From JBMYYE01 sp049609065 (GTDB lineage Bacteria; Pseudomonadota; Alphaproteobacteria; Rhodobacterales; Rhodobacteraceae), in assembly GCA_049609065.1 (NCBI GenBank), contig JBMYYE010000001.1, positions 1-64,000 on the forward strand: a stretch of 64,000 nucleotides of DNA, written 5' to 3'. This document shows positions 1-8,856 of this stretch, piece by piece. Position numbers and translations under genes: made by a program. Position 1 is the stretch's first letter. Each line of letters starts with the position of its first letter. The notes below the pieces were generated by a model. The model did no database searches. It worked only from the letters and a program-made list of their open reading frames with translations, and was not told the DNA's origin.

Positions 1-371
1 GCTGCGAGACGCAGGATGTTATAGGTGCCAACAAGATTGACGTCGATGACCTTTTTGAAGTCAGCCAGTGGGCTGGCACCTTCACGGCCAACAATTTTTT
101 GCGCCGGCGCGATGCCCGCGCAGTTGATCGAAGCATTAAGCCCGCCCATATGCGCGATGGCCGCTTCGATACCGGCTTGAACAGAGGCTTCATCGGTGAC
201 GTCTACTTCGGTAAAGCCTGCGCCGATTTCCGCGGCAACCTTTTGGCCGCGTTCGACATCGCGATCGAAAATGACAACTTGGGCGCCTGCATCACGAAAC
301 ACACGGGCTGTGGCTTCGCCAAGGCCAGAGGCCGCGCCAGTGATGATGGCTTTGGTGTCTGAGATAAGCAT
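1..371 (-). CDS. SDR-family 3-hydroxyacyl-CoA dehydrogenase-like protein (3' end outside window)
   Basis: Partial gene; about the first 123 residues are inside the window. Translation from the ATG at 371 gives a Rossmann fold with the SDR cofactor motif GAASGLG at residues 12-18, an acidic residue after beta-2 (FDRD) that favours NAD, and NCAG in place of NNAG. The stretch after NCAG (IAPAQKIV, then DFKKVIDVNLVGTYNILRL) is the pattern of type II 3-hydroxyacyl-CoA dehydrogenases of the HSD10 type, which oxidise 3-hydroxyacyl-CoA in fatty-acid or branched-chain degradation. A strong AGGAGG lies five bases before the start. The catalytic Ser-Tyr-Lys region is beyond the edge, so the substrate is inferred only. 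Confidence 0.8.
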   Translation of the reverse strand, partial: MLISDTKAIITGAASGLGEATARVFRDAGAQVVIFDRDVERGQKVAAEIGAGFTEVDVTDEASVQAGIEAAIAHMGGLNASINCAGIAPAQKIVGREGASPLADFKKVIDVNLVGTYNILRLA

Positions 372-474
372 TGATATCCTCCTAAACTGAACTTGTGTTC
401 AATTAAACGGAGGCACCCGCCCGTGTAAAGGAAAGCATTCTTACGAATTCTTACCGCAAGGCAGGGTTAAGTCG

Positions 475-1296
475 TTACCAACGCCCCGAAGCGCCACCGC
501 CGCCTGAGGACCCGCCGCCAAAAGAGTCACCACTTGAGGAGGTGGATGAAGACGTCCGGTAAGGGGTGTCATCATGGTAGTCACAGCTGTCGCAATAGGT
601 ACGGCGTGTGCCATGGTGGAGCTCGGGATCAACGGGGCCTTCATAGATGCGCTGAAGGCTGCGGCGGCCGCAATTCGGGCAGCGTTTCATGCGTGTCACG
701 ACGGTGCTGAGACGACGGCGAAAGACCATGAAAAGCCCAACAAGGGTGATAAGGATAAAAGGGATCCAGTCACCAAATGTCTTTTGAATGGGGCGTTGAT
801 GTGGGGCCCCATCCACAATGCGTTCAATGATGGCGTCCACACCGTTTGTGATCCCGGTTTCATAGTCACCTTTTTTAAAGGCAGGCAGCATGAACCAATC
901 GATAATATCCCCTGCGATCAAGTCTTTATCTTGATCATAGCCGCGTCCAAGCTCAATTCGCATTTCACGGTCTTCTGGCAAGACAAGCACCATGATCCCA
1001 TTGTTTTTCTCGGCATCACCGATGCCCCAATTGTTGAAAAGCCGGGTCGCGAAAGGTTCTAGGGCCTCATCGGTGAAGGCGCGTTTTGTTTTGAAGGTGG
1101 CAATCGCAAGTTCAACCCCTGTTCGGGTTTTCAGAGCGTCGAGTGTTTCGGTGAGCGCACGTTCTGTGGCAGGTGACAAAATGTCGGCCTGATCCATGAT
1201 TTCAGCATGCTCATTTGATGGCAAATTCTGATGGGCTTGCGCCAGGCTGAGCACAGGCGAGAATAGGATGAAAATGAGGGAAAATATACGGATCAT
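475..1296 (-). CDS. TPM domain-containing secreted membrane protein (YgcG-like)
   Basis: 273 aa. The N-terminal 20 residues are a signal peptide ending LSLAQA. The TPM domain spans about residues 30-155 (MDQADILSPATERAL, then the GIGDAEKNNGIMVLVLPEDR core). A transmembrane helix follows at about 178-192, then a CPNCG...CDSCDY zinc-ribbon-like pair of CxxC motifs and a serine/glycine-rich tail ending GASGRW. This is the YgcG architecture; TPM proteins have been linked to membrane or photosystem maintenance and some show phosphatase activity in vitro, but the role in this bacterium is unknown. The start has AAAGGAG six to seven bases upstream. Confidence 0.85.
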   Translation of the reverse strand: MIRIFSLIFILFSPVLSLAQAHQNLPSNEHAEIMDQADILSPATERALTETLDALKTRTGVELAIATFKTKRAFTDEALEPFATRLFNNWGIGDAEKNNGIMVLVLPEDREMRIELGRGYDQDKDLIAGDIIDWFMLPAFKKGDYETGITNGVDAIIERIVDGAPHQRPIQKTFGDWIPFILITLVGLFMVFRRRLSTVVTRMKRCPNCGRRSLQRIYEGPVDPELHHGTRRTYCDSCDYHDDTPYRTSSSTSSSGDSFGGGSSGGGGASGRW

Positions 1297-1379
1297 TTTG
1301 GGCTCCTTTTGGGGGACTATAAAGGAACAAAATGGAAAGGGTAGGGGCTGGGCCGATCTGGCCCAGCCTTCGTAATGTT

Positions 1380-1940
1380 TTAGCGACCGCGTGACAGTGC
1401 GGATACGCCCGTGCGCGCGATACGCCCAAGGCCCAAAGGCCGCATAAGGTCAGCAAAGGCTTCGATTTTGTCAGGCGCGCCTGTGATTTCAAAGATGAAG
1501 CTTTCAAGGGTGCTGTCGACAACTTTCGCGCGGAAAATATCGGCGATGCGCATGGCTTCGACGCGGGCCTCACCTGTGCCATGCACGCGCATAAGCGCCA
1601 TTTCGCGCTCGACGCTGGCACCTTCAACGGTGAGATCGTGGACTTCATGCACTGGCACGATGCGCCCCAATTGGGCTTTGATCTGTTCGATTACCGCAGG
1701 CGTTCCTGTGGTGACGATGGTGATGCGAGACAGCAAACCTTCGTCGTCAATCGTCGCAACCGTGAGGCTATCGATGTTATAGCCACGGCCAGAGAAAAGC
1801 CCAATGACGCGCGCCAAAACACCCGCTTCGTTGTCAACAACAAGCGCGAGCGTATGGCTTTCGATCACGTCAGAATTTGGATCATGCAGGTCATAGGCGG
1901 ATTTTTTTGAGGCGCCTTTTTTAATTTTAAGTGCTGACAT
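1380..1940 (-). CDS. ilvH: acetolactate synthase small (regulatory) subunit
   Basis: 186 aa, usual length for IlvH. It carries an N-terminal ACT domain (about residues 28-100; HTLALVVDNEAGVLARVIGLFSGRGYN is the hallmark stretch) and a C-terminal ACT-like domain (about 105-180). The subunit binds valine and activates the catalytic subunit for the first common step of isoleucine, valine and leucine synthesis. It lies 11 bp downstream of ilvB on the same strand, so both are probably one transcript controlled by the leader upstream of ilvB. GGAGAC sits just before the ATG. Confidence 0.95.
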   Translation of the reverse strand: MSALKIKKGASKKSAYDLHDPNSDVIESHTLALVVDNEAGVLARVIGLFSGRGYNIDSLTVATIDDEGLLSRITIVTTGTPAVIEQIKAQLGRIVPVHEVHDLTVEGASVEREMALMRVHGTGEARVEAMRIADIFRAKVVDSTLESFIFEITGAPDKIEAFADLMRPLGLGRIARTGVSALSRGR

Positions 1941-1951
1941 CTGTTGTCTCC

Positions 1952-3706
1952 TTATACCAAAACCGCGCCAGAGGATCCGATTGCGCCATCTGTTGACGCA
2001 TCCCCCATGAGCATTTCATTATGTGGTGCACCTGATGGGATCATCGGGAAACAGTTTTCGTGTTTTTCCACCAAACAGTCAAAGATAACGGGTCCGTCAT
2101 AGGTAATCATTTCCATGATCGCATCATCGAGATCTTTGGGGTCAGAACACAAAATGCCTTTTGCACCAAAGGCTTCGGCGAGTTTTACGAAATCGGGCAA
2201 TGCTTCGGACCATGAGTTGGAATAGCGTTCCCCATGCAAAAGCTGCTGCCACTGGCGCACCATGCCCAAACGTTCATTGTTCAAAATGAACTGTTTTACC
2301 GGTAGGCGGTACTGTGCGGCCGTGCCCATTTCTTGCATATTCATCAAGAAGGACGCTTCGCCCGCCACGTTGATCACGAGGCTTTCTGGATGCGCCACTT
2401 GGATGCCAACAGAGGCGGGAACACCGTAGCCCATCGTGCCAAGCCCACCAGATGTCATCCAGCGATTTGGATCTTCGAAGTTCAAAAACTGTGCCGCCCA
2501 CATTTGGTGTTGGCCCACTTCGGTACAGATGTAACGATCATGTTCCTTTGTGAGGGCCTCAAGCCGTTCAAGCGCATATTGCGGTTTGATGGTGGTTTCG
2601 GAATTTGCATATTTGAGGCATTCAACAGCCCGCCATTGCGATACTTGTTCTTGCCATTTTGCAACGGCGCTTGCGTTGGTTTTCCGCCCGCGTGATTTCC
2701 ACACCTTAAGCAAATCTTCCAAAATGTGGCCAACATCCCCAATAATAGGAAGATCGACATGCACCACTTTGTTGATGGAGCTTGGATCGATGTCGATATG
2801 TACCTTTTGGGAATTCGGGCTGAACGCGTCCAGACGGCCGGTAATCCGATCATCAAAGCGTGCCCCAATATTGATCATGAGATCACAGTCATGCATCGCC
2901 ATATTGGCCTCATAAAGACCGTGCATTCCAAGCATTCCCATCCAGTTTTTGCCAGACGCAGGGTAGGCCCCAAGCCCCATGAGGGTTGAGGTAATTGGGA
3001 AGTTCGTCGCATCAACGAGTTCGCGCAACAATTGAGATGCCGCCGGCCCAGAGTTAATAACACCGCCGCCTGTGTAAAAGACAGGGCGCTCGGCCTGTTC
3101 GATCAGTTCAGCAAGCTCCGTAATCGCGGCCAAATCCCCTTTGATTTGAGGTTGGTAATGGGCGGTATGTGTTTGTTTTGGCCCGACATAGGTGCCTTTG
3201 GCGAACTGTACGTCTTTGGGGATATCCACCAAAGTTGGCCCAGGACGGCCAGACATCGCAACATGGAATGCCTGATGGATGGTTTCAGAAAGCTTATCAG
3301 TGTCCTTTACCAACCAGTTGTGTTTCGTGCATGGGCGGGTGATGCCAACGGTGTCTGCTTCTTGAAAACCGTCGGTGCCGATCATGAAGGTCGGAACTTG
3401 CCCTGTAAGAACAATAATAGGAATGGAATCCAAGAGCGCATCCGTGAGGCCTGTCACCGCATTCGTGGCCCCAGGGCCAGAGGTTACAAGGCACACACCC
3501 GGTTTGCCGGTGGAGCGTGCATAAGCTTCGGCGGCGTGTACGGCACCTTGTTCATGACGGACAAGAAAATGACGGATGTCGTTTTGCTGAAAAATTTCAT
3601 CATAGATGGGGAGGACCGCGCCGCCCGGATATCCGAACACCGTGTCAACACCTTGATCTTTCAAGGCTTTTACCACCATTTCAGCGCCAGTTATTTGACG
3701 TGCCAT
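1952..3706 (-). CDS. ilvB: acetolactate synthase large (catalytic) subunit
   Basis: 584 aa, full length for the biosynthetic enzyme (ThDP, FAD and Mg dependent). The N-terminal ThDP domain has the activating glutamate in VRHEQGAVHAAEAYAR; the FAD-binding middle domain is about residues 195-340; the C-terminal ThDP-binding motif starts GEAS and ends LNNERLG. The Mg ligand position is Glu where many homologues have Asp (GDGS/GDAS); the rest of the motif is intact and I expect an active enzyme. It condenses two pyruvates, or pyruvate plus 2-ketobutyrate. Start: GGAG precedes the ATG. First gene of the ilvBH operon, preceded by an attenuator-like leader. Confidence 0.95.
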   Translation of the reverse strand: MARQITGAEMVVKALKDQGVDTVFGYPGGAVLPIYDEIFQQNDIRHFLVRHEQGAVHAAEAYARSTGKPGVCLVTSGPGATNAVTGLTDALLDSIPIIVLTGQVPTFMIGTDGFQEADTVGITRPCTKHNWLVKDTDKLSETIHQAFHVAMSGRPGPTLVDIPKDVQFAKGTYVGPKQTHTAHYQPQIKGDLAAITELAELIEQAERPVFYTGGGVINSGPAASQLLRELVDATNFPITSTLMGLGAYPASGKNWMGMLGMHGLYEANMAMHDCDLMINIGARFDDRITGRLDAFSPNSQKVHIDIDPSSINKVVHVDLPIIGDVGHILEDLLKVWKSRGRKTNASAVAKWQEQVSQWRAVECLKYANSETTIKPQYALERLEALTKEHDRYICTEVGQHQMWAAQFLNFEDPNRWMTSGGLGTMGYGVPASVGIQVAHPESLVINVAGEASFLMNMQEMGTAAQYRLPVKQFILNNERLGMVRQWQQLLHGERYSNSWSEALPDFVKLAEAFGAKGILCSDPKDLDDAIMEMITYDGPVIFDCLVEKHENCFPMIPSGAPHNEMLMGDASTDGAIGSSGAVLV

Positions 3707-3790
3707 GTTTTTCTCCGTCTTTATAGTCGTCTAGTTATCGTCTGCTAAGGAAATGTGCTGCAAGCCGCCTTGTGGTCCAATATTGCCCAT

Positions 3791-3818
3791 AAAAAAACCC
3801 CCGAAGGTTTTTCGAGGG
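3791..3818 (-). terminator. intrinsic terminator of the ilvBH leader (attenuator)
   Basis: On the minus strand an 8-bp stem (CCCTCGAA pairing with TTCGGGGG, one G-U pair) with a 5-nt loop is followed by seven T residues. It lies between the leader peptide stop and ilvB, about 85 bp before the ilvB start, so it can stop transcription before the structural genes. Confidence 0.85.
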
Positions 3819-3844
3819 CGCATCGGGTGAACTATGGTGTATCG

Positions 3845-3892
3845 TTACCGACCCATGCGCCAAAAGTTCACAATCACGACAAGGTTGCTCAT
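3845..3892 (-). CDS. ilvBH leader peptide (15 aa, branched-chain-rich)
   Basis: Short frame translating to MSNLVVIVNFWRMGR, with AAGGAG seven bases before the ATG. Residues 4-8 are Leu-Val-Val-Ile-Val, exactly the three end products of the pathway. Codons 10-14 (TTTTGGCGCATGGGT) can pair with a downstream ACCCGATGCGCC element (one bulged base), and that downstream element runs directly into the 5' arm of the terminator. Stalling at the Leu/Val/Ile codons should favour this pairing and read-through; completing the peptide should favour termination. This is the classical attenuation logic; the mechanism is inferred from sequence only. Confidence 0.8.
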   Translation of the reverse strand: MSNLVVIVNFWRMGR

Positions 3893-3916
3893 CACCAACT
3901 CCTTAAATTCGAAGCA

Positions 3917-3945
3917 AATCTAGGGGGAGGTTTAGGGGAGGTCAA
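3917..3945 (-). promoter_or_regulatory. sigma-70-like promoter of the ilv leader and ilvBH
   Basis: Minus-strand TTGACC (-35, 3940-3945) and TAGATT (-10, 3917-3922) separated by 17 bases, about 25 bases upstream of the leader peptide ATG. Confidence 0.6.
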
Positions 3946-4373
3946 CAGGGTTTCTTATGAATTCTGTCGATTTTTTCGCAGTTTTTGAAATATAATTACG
4001 CGCAGGCGAACTATTGTTGCGCCAGCTTTGGGGTGTTGCGCGTTGAACTGGGGCCTGCCCTGAATTTTGCGCAATATTATGTAAATCGCTCCCTGTGCGC
4101 GACCGTAATTCAAGGTGGCTGGTTTGGGGAGTGATTCGCGATTTCACCTCTATATTTAGGTGAAAGCATATTGAATATGCATGGGAACTCATGGTTTGGT
4201 TATATTATATTACCAATTTTTCAGAGTGATAGACCCCACGGAAAGAGAAGTTTCAAAAAAGACGGTTTCTCTTTTCAAATCACATGCTAGTCTTCGCACA
4301 TCATTAACGATCCGCCCGAGAGTCGCCCCCTGTGGAAACTGTCGGGCATAATAATTAAACGGGAGGATACTCA
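3946..4373. promoter_or_regulatory. divergent intergenic region between ilv leader and TRAP operon, with three inverted repeats
   Basis: No gene is seen here. Three inverted repeats are clustered: an 8-bp perfect repeat TTTCACCT/AGGTGAAA with an 8-nt centre (4142-4165), GCATATT-G-AATATGC (4167-4181), and TTGGT-N11-ACCAA with an AT-rich centre (4196-4216). A further hairpin AGAGAA...TTTCTCT lies near 4243-4275. They sit about 110-230 bp before the TRAP binding-protein gene and could be operators of its regulator; no regulator gene is adjacent. Confidence 0.4.
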
Positions 4374-5462
4374 ATGGATCGTCGTTCTTTTCTAAAGACA
4401 TCGGCACTAGGCGGCACCGCAGCAGCGGCTGCATCGACACTTGCGGCACCTGCATACGCAACAGGCAAGCGCGAGTTGACCATGGTTCAATCATGGCCAA
4501 AAGATTTCGCAGTTCTTGATGATGCTGCAAAATATTTCTCAAAAGCGGTTGGTGAAATGTCAGACGGTCAATTGACTGTGACGCAAAAATACCCAGGCGA
4601 ACTTGTTGGCGCACTCGAAGTATTTGACGCTGTGACATCAGGCCAAGCAGACCTTTACCACTCTGCAGACTATTACTTCATCGGTCAGCACCCTGCATAT
4701 GCGTATTTTACAGCGGTTCCATTCGGCGCAACAGCGCAAGAATTGACCAACTGGTACTACCATGGTGGCGGTCAAGATCTCCATGATGAGTTGGGCCAAA
4801 TCTTTGGTTTGAAATCCTTCCTCGCGGGTAACTCTGGGTCCCAATCTGGGGGGTGGTTCCGCAATGAGATCAAATCAGCGGATGACCTAAACGGTCTTCG
4901 TTTCCGTATGCCTGGTCTTGGTGGCAAGGTTCTTACGAAACTTGGCGCATCTGTACAAAACATCCCAGGTGGCGAACTTTACCAAGCGCTTTCTTCTGGT
5001 GCATTGGACGGTCTTGAATGGGTTGGCCCATTCGCAGACGAACGTGCTGCCTTCCAAGAAGTCGCAAAAGTGTACTACACTGCGGGCTTCCATGAGCCAG
5101 GTTCAGGTCTTTCTATCGGTATGAACCTTGGTGTGTGGGAAGATCTCTCTGACGCGCATAAATCCATTGTGGATAACGCAACCAAAGCAACAACACATGT
5201 TGAGCTTGCACGCACGTTGGCAAATAACGGTGCGGCTCTTGAGCGTCTTCAAAAACAAGGTGTGCGCACAATGCAGTTCTCAGACGATATTTGGGATGCG
5301 TTTGGCCGTGCGTCAAAAGAAGTCATGGACGAAAACATGGGCGATCCTCTCTTTGCGAAGGTCCGTGCGAGCTTTGAAGAAAGCGTTAAATCGTCTTCTT
5401 CATGGATCCAGAAGTCTGATGGCTACTATGTGAACCAACGTAACCGCGTTCTTGGCGGTTAA
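4374..5462 (+). CDS. TRAP transporter substrate-binding protein (DctP family)
   Basis: 362 aa. A twin-arginine signal peptide is clear (MDRRSFLKTSALGG, then Ala-rich h-region ending APAYA), so the protein is probably exported folded by Tat. The mature part is a DctP/TAXI-like binding protein (WPKDFAVLDDAAKYFSKAV near the start, YHGGGQDLHDE and FRMPGLGGKVL in the core), closest in style to the mannitol/chloroaromatic and 2-oxo acid (TakP/FcbT1) group. It captures a periplasmic organic acid and passes it to the membrane subunits that follow. GGGAGGA precedes the ATG by seven bases. The ligand cannot be named from sequence. A terminator follows the stop, probably giving excess binding protein. 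Confidence 0.92.
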   Translation: MDRRSFLKTSALGGTAAAAASTLAAPAYATGKRELTMVQSWPKDFAVLDDAAKYFSKAVGEMSDGQLTVTQKYPGELVGALEVFDAVTSGQADLYHSADYYFIGQHPAYAYFTAVPFGATAQELTNWYYHGGGQDLHDELGQIFGLKSFLAGNSGSQSGGWFRNEIKSADDLNGLRFRMPGLGGKVLTKLGASVQNIPGGELYQALSSGALDGLEWVGPFADERAAFQEVAKVYYTAGFHEPGSGLSIGMNLGVWEDLSDAHKSIVDNATKATTHVELARTLANNGAALERLQKQGVRTMQFSDDIWDAFGRASKEVMDENMGDPLFAKVRASFEESVKSSSSWIQKSDGYYVNQRNRVLGG

Positions 5463-5480
5463 GAGTTCAACTGATAAGAA

Positions 5481-5510
5481 GAGGCCTTCCCAATATTGGG
5501 GAGGCCTTTT
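5481..5510 (+). terminator. intercistronic terminator-like hairpin after the TRAP binding protein
   Basis: AGGCCTTCCC, a short AT-rich loop and GGGGAGGCCT form a strong stem followed by TTTT, 19 bp after the stop of the binding-protein gene and about 70 bp before the permease gene. Such elements commonly let the binding protein be made in excess over the permeases. Confidence 0.75.
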
Positions 5511-5580
5511 GTCTATCCCAAACAATAAATGACCTGATGTGCCTTGTGGCCAAATCGGGCACAACTCAGGGGGGGTAAAG

Positions 5581-6471
5581 ATGATCGACGGCATCATCTG
5601 GTTTTTCCAAAATATCGCTATGGCGTTTTACAATTTCGGGTACGCGGTTACGCATCCGGGGCTATGGCTAGATTGGTCCAATAAAGAAGCCACCATGCGC
5701 TTCATTTATTATGGCGGCTCACAAGAATTCTTTTTCGTTGTGTTCACAGCATTTTTAGTTTTGACGGCCATTGGTTTGTGGCGCAACCGTGTGATGTGGG
5801 GCGTGGTGCGACTCATCGAAGGCTTCGCCAATACCGTGGGGCGCTTTTTTGCATGGGCGGGGCTTTTCATGGTGCTGCAGCAAATTGTTATCGTTTTCAT
5901 TCAACGTATTTTTGCCAAGGCGGAAATCGTATTTGGTGTGGGGATCCCGCTCCAATTTGACATCAGCTGGTGGGGTGAGGAGCTCAAACTCTATAATGCT
6001 TTGATTGTTACGCTTTGCGCGGCCTACACCTTTGTGCAAGGGGGCCATGTGCGGGTGGATTTGGTCTATGCGGCTGTGTCGCACCGCACGCAACGTTTGA
6101 TCGATATGATCGGATCTTTGATCTTCATGATGCCTGCAGCGGTCCTAATCTGGATGTTCAGCTGGTATTTCATGTGGCGCCACTTGCTTGTGCCGAAAGT
6201 CTCCGCCTCGGACACGCTTGAGCGGCTTTTGCTAAAATCACGTGCTCTGCGCTGGAATGTGGAAACCATCGGGTTTTCGCCATCTGGCTTTAACGGCTAT
6301 TTTATCTTTAAAGTTCTGATGGTGGCATTTTGTGGGATGATCTTCTTACAGTCCATCGCCTTTTTCTACCGCTCTTATCTTGAGCGCAAAGAGGGTGAAA
6401 CAAGCGCAGGTAAATATCTCGATAAAGATACGCTCGGTAAGGGCGAAGAAGCCTACGAAGGCGTCCACTAA
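5581..6471 (+). CDS. TRAP transporter small permease subunit (DctQ-like)
   Basis: About 296 aa from the ATG at 5581, chosen because GGGGGGG lies just upstream; an in-frame ATG at 5539 has no such site. It is a four-helix DctQ-type membrane protein (hydrophobic runs near residues 38-62, 85-107, 134-160 and 180-205, plus one near 245-265), larger than the usual ~170-aa DctQ, as in the FcbT2 (COG4665) branch. It pairs with the large subunit encoded 15 bp downstream to drive sodium-dependent uptake. Confidence 0.85.
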   Translation: MIDGIIWFFQNIAMAFYNFGYAVTHPGLWLDWSNKEATMRFIYYGGSQEFFFVVFTAFLVLTAIGLWRNRVMWGVVRLIEGFANTVGRFFAWAGLFMVLQQIVIVFIQRIFAKAEIVFGVGIPLQFDISWWGEELKLYNALIVTLCAAYTFVQGGHVRVDLVYAAVSHRTQRLIDMIGSLIFMMPAAVLIWMFSWYFMWRHLLVPKVSASDTLERLLLKSRALRWNVETIGFSPSGFNGYFIFKVLMVAFCGMIFLQSIAFFYRSYLERKEGETSAGKYLDKDTLGKGEEAYEGVH

Positions 6472-6486
6472 GGGGGGGATGAGTAT

Positions 6487-8838
6487 ATGTTATTCGGACT
6501 AGATGGGGTCGAAATTGGCCTTATAATTGTATTTTTCTGCCTATTTGGTGGTATTTTGTCAGGCTTTCCAGTGGCCTTTGCGATTGCGGGGGCTGGCGTT
6601 ATTTCCTTTGGCTTGATCGCAAGCTTGGACAGCGCAGGCTATTTAATCCACGAAGCGGTGGACACGGGATCGGACGCCTATAAGGCCCTGGTTTCAACGG
6701 GGGTTGCCCCCGATAGTATATCGTTATTTAGGTATCCCGACTTACCTACAGAAGTCGGACCCGTTTTCGAACAAGGGTGGCAAAAAGCCTTCGATCGCAC
6801 AATCTCATTTGTTGTAAATCGCATGAATGAACGTGTGCTTGCAGGGCAATCTATTGAAACGCTTTTGGCTGTTTTGATGTTTGTTTTGATGGGGATTACG
6901 CTTGAACGGTCGCATATTGCGGATGATCTCCTAACAACAATGAGCCGCGTTTTTGGTCCGCTTCCAGGGGGGCTTGCGGTATCGGTTGTTTTGGTTGGTG
7001 CGTTCTTGGCGGCGTCAACAGGGATTGTTGGGGCGACGGTGGTGACGATGGGGCTTTTGTCCTTGCCCACCATGTTGCGCAATAAATATTCACCTGAATT
7101 GGCAACAGGGGTCATTGCGGCCTCTGGCACTTTGGGGCAAATTATTCCGCCCTCAATTGTGATTGTTTTGCTCGGCACCTTGGCAGGCGATCTGTATTCA
7201 CGCGCTCAAGAAGCGCGCGCTCAAGCCGAAGGCTGTACCGATGCGCTCACATATTTGGGCGAAGCGGCCGTTGTTTCCGTAGGCACCTTGTTCCAAGCGG
7301 CCATTTTGCCAGGCGTAATGATTGCGTTTTTATACGCGCTCTATGCCTTTGGTTTTGCGCTCTTGAACCCGTCCAAAGCGCCACCCGTGGAGTTTGACGA
7401 AACAGGTATTGAAAAACATGGGGCCCGTAATGGTCTTCTTTGGTTCCTTGCAGTCCCTGTAATTTTGGTGGGTGTATTGGTATTGTCTACCAATATGGGC
7501 ATCATCGGGAGCCAATCTTCGGTGGTTGATGGCTATACGCAATCCACAGACACGGCGATTTTACGCACCAATGTCGGTGAGCAATGCCAAGCCGCGATGA
7601 TTGATCTGCATGGCCAAGCAAAGTGGGACCTCGCGGTGTCACAAGCCCAAGCCATTGATGCTGCAGGCGGCGTTCAACAAGCGCGTGCATTGACAGAAGA
7701 TGAACTTGCCGCGGCTCTAGAAGCCAAAGTGTCCGCCGCAGCGCCTATTGGGACTGGCATTGGCATCATGATGCTCTTTGCGGGGATCTTGTTTGCCTTT
7801 GCACGTGGTTCTGCGCCGCATGCGAACAAATCTGGCGTGGCATTGGGTCTTGTTGGGGTTGCTTTGGGGCTCTTGGTGGATGCGGCGTGGATTTCGCCGC
7901 TGACAACGCCAGGGCAAACATTTGCGCTTATGGCGATCCCTGTTTTCTTGATCGTCAAGGGCATTATTGCGGCAATTCCGCTTTTGGGGAGCAATCAGAT
8001 CCTCAAAGTGGTGTTCCCACCTTTGGTGCTCATTGTTGCGGTTCTCGGGTCCATTTTGGGCGGTATTACCAACCCGACACCTGCCGCAGCATTGGGGGCA
8101 GGGGGCGCGATTATGCTCGCGGCTTACCGTAAACTCAATGATCGGGATAAATCCACGAAACCCATCATCTACGGGGCGCTTGCGGTCTTTGTGATGATCC
8201 TTGTTGGATTGAACTTTGATCTTCGGGTGAGCCGTTCAAATGTACCATTTGAAGATTGGGTTGCGTTCTTTGTGGCGCTGGCTGCGTTCCATGTGGCGCT
8301 CTTTGGGTTGTTCTTTAGCTGTTGGGTCCTTTGGGCAAATGCCGTGTTGAGCCCCGTCGTGCGTGAAACGGCCAAGGTGACCTCCATGGTCTTTACCATC
8401 TTGATCGGGTCTCAGCTTTTGAACCTAGTGGTGCTGTCCTTTGGGGGCGAACACTATATTCAAGATTTCTTGAAATCGATGGATAGTGAGGTGAAGGTGT
8501 TCCTCATCGTGATGATCGTCATGTTCATCATGGGGTTTGTTTTGGATTTCTTGGAAATCATTTACATCGTTGTGCCAATTGTTGGCCCTGTGATTTATGG
8601 TGGCTCCTTGGATCCGAAATGGGTGACCATCATGATTGCGGTTAACCTTCAGACTTCCTTTATTACACCGCCATTTGGCTTCGCGCTTTTCTACTTGCGT
8701 GGTGTGGCGCCAAAGGAAATCACAACGGGGCATATTTACCGTGGGATCGTGCCATTTGTGCTGATCCAAGTGCTGGCGCTTGGGCTGTTGTGGATCTTCC
8801 CATCTGTTGTGACGATCATTCCAAACCTCATTCCATAG
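6487..8838 (+). CDS. TRAP transporter large permease subunit (DctM-like, extended)
   Basis: 783 aa, nearly twice the common DctM length of about 430. The N-terminal part has DctM signatures (FPVAFAIAGAGVISFG; LPGGLAVSVVLVGAFLAASTGIVGATVVTMG; ASGTLGQIIPPSIVIVLLG). Two hydrophilic insertions are obvious: about residues 35-110 and 330-420, the second preceding extra helices. The C-terminal helices (FILGFVLDFLEI-like, then PPFGFALFYLRG) complete the DctM fold. This long form is typical of the FcbT3 (COG4664) branch. It forms the sodium-coupled translocation channel with the small subunit. An opposing terminator follows the stop. Confidence 0.88.
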   Translation: MLFGLDGVEIGLIIVFFCLFGGILSGFPVAFAIAGAGVISFGLIASLDSAGYLIHEAVDTGSDAYKALVSTGVAPDSISLFRYPDLPTEVGPVFEQGWQKAFDRTISFVVNRMNERVLAGQSIETLLAVLMFVLMGITLERSHIADDLLTTMSRVFGPLPGGLAVSVVLVGAFLAASTGIVGATVVTMGLLSLPTMLRNKYSPELATGVIAASGTLGQIIPPSIVIVLLGTLAGDLYSRAQEARAQAEGCTDALTYLGEAAVVSVGTLFQAAILPGVMIAFLYALYAFGFALLNPSKAPPVEFDETGIEKHGARNGLLWFLAVPVILVGVLVLSTNMGIIGSQSSVVDGYTQSTDTAILRTNVGEQCQAAMIDLHGQAKWDLAVSQAQAIDAAGGVQQARALTEDELAAALEAKVSAAAPIGTGIGIMMLFAGILFAFARGSAPHANKSGVALGLVGVALGLLVDAAWISPLTTPGQTFALMAIPVFLIVKGIIAAIPLLGSNQILKVVFPPLVLIVAVLGSILGGITNPTPAAALGAGGAIMLAAYRKLNDRDKSTKPIIYGALAVFVMILVGLNFDLRVSRSNVPFEDWVAFFVALAAFHVALFGLFFSCWVLWANAVLSPVVRETAKVTSMVFTILIGSQLLNLVVLSFGGEHYIQDFLKSMDSEVKVFLIVMIVMFIMGFVLDFLEIIYIVVPIVGPVIYGGSLDPKWVTIMIAVNLQTSFITPPFGFALFYLRGVAPKEITTGHIYRGIVPFVLIQVLALGLLWIFPSVVTIIPNLIP

Positions 8839-8856
8839 GGGTTGGCTTTATACGAA

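Noticed and set aside
1952..3706. Suspected inactive IlvB because of Glu in the ThDP/Mg motif
   Set aside because: All other catalytic residues are intact and it is in an intact regulated operon; Glu is a conservative metal ligand.
3032..3748. 238-codon open frame on the plus strand within ilvB
   Set aside because: Complementary to a well-conserved IlvB; no family resemblance and no ribosome site.
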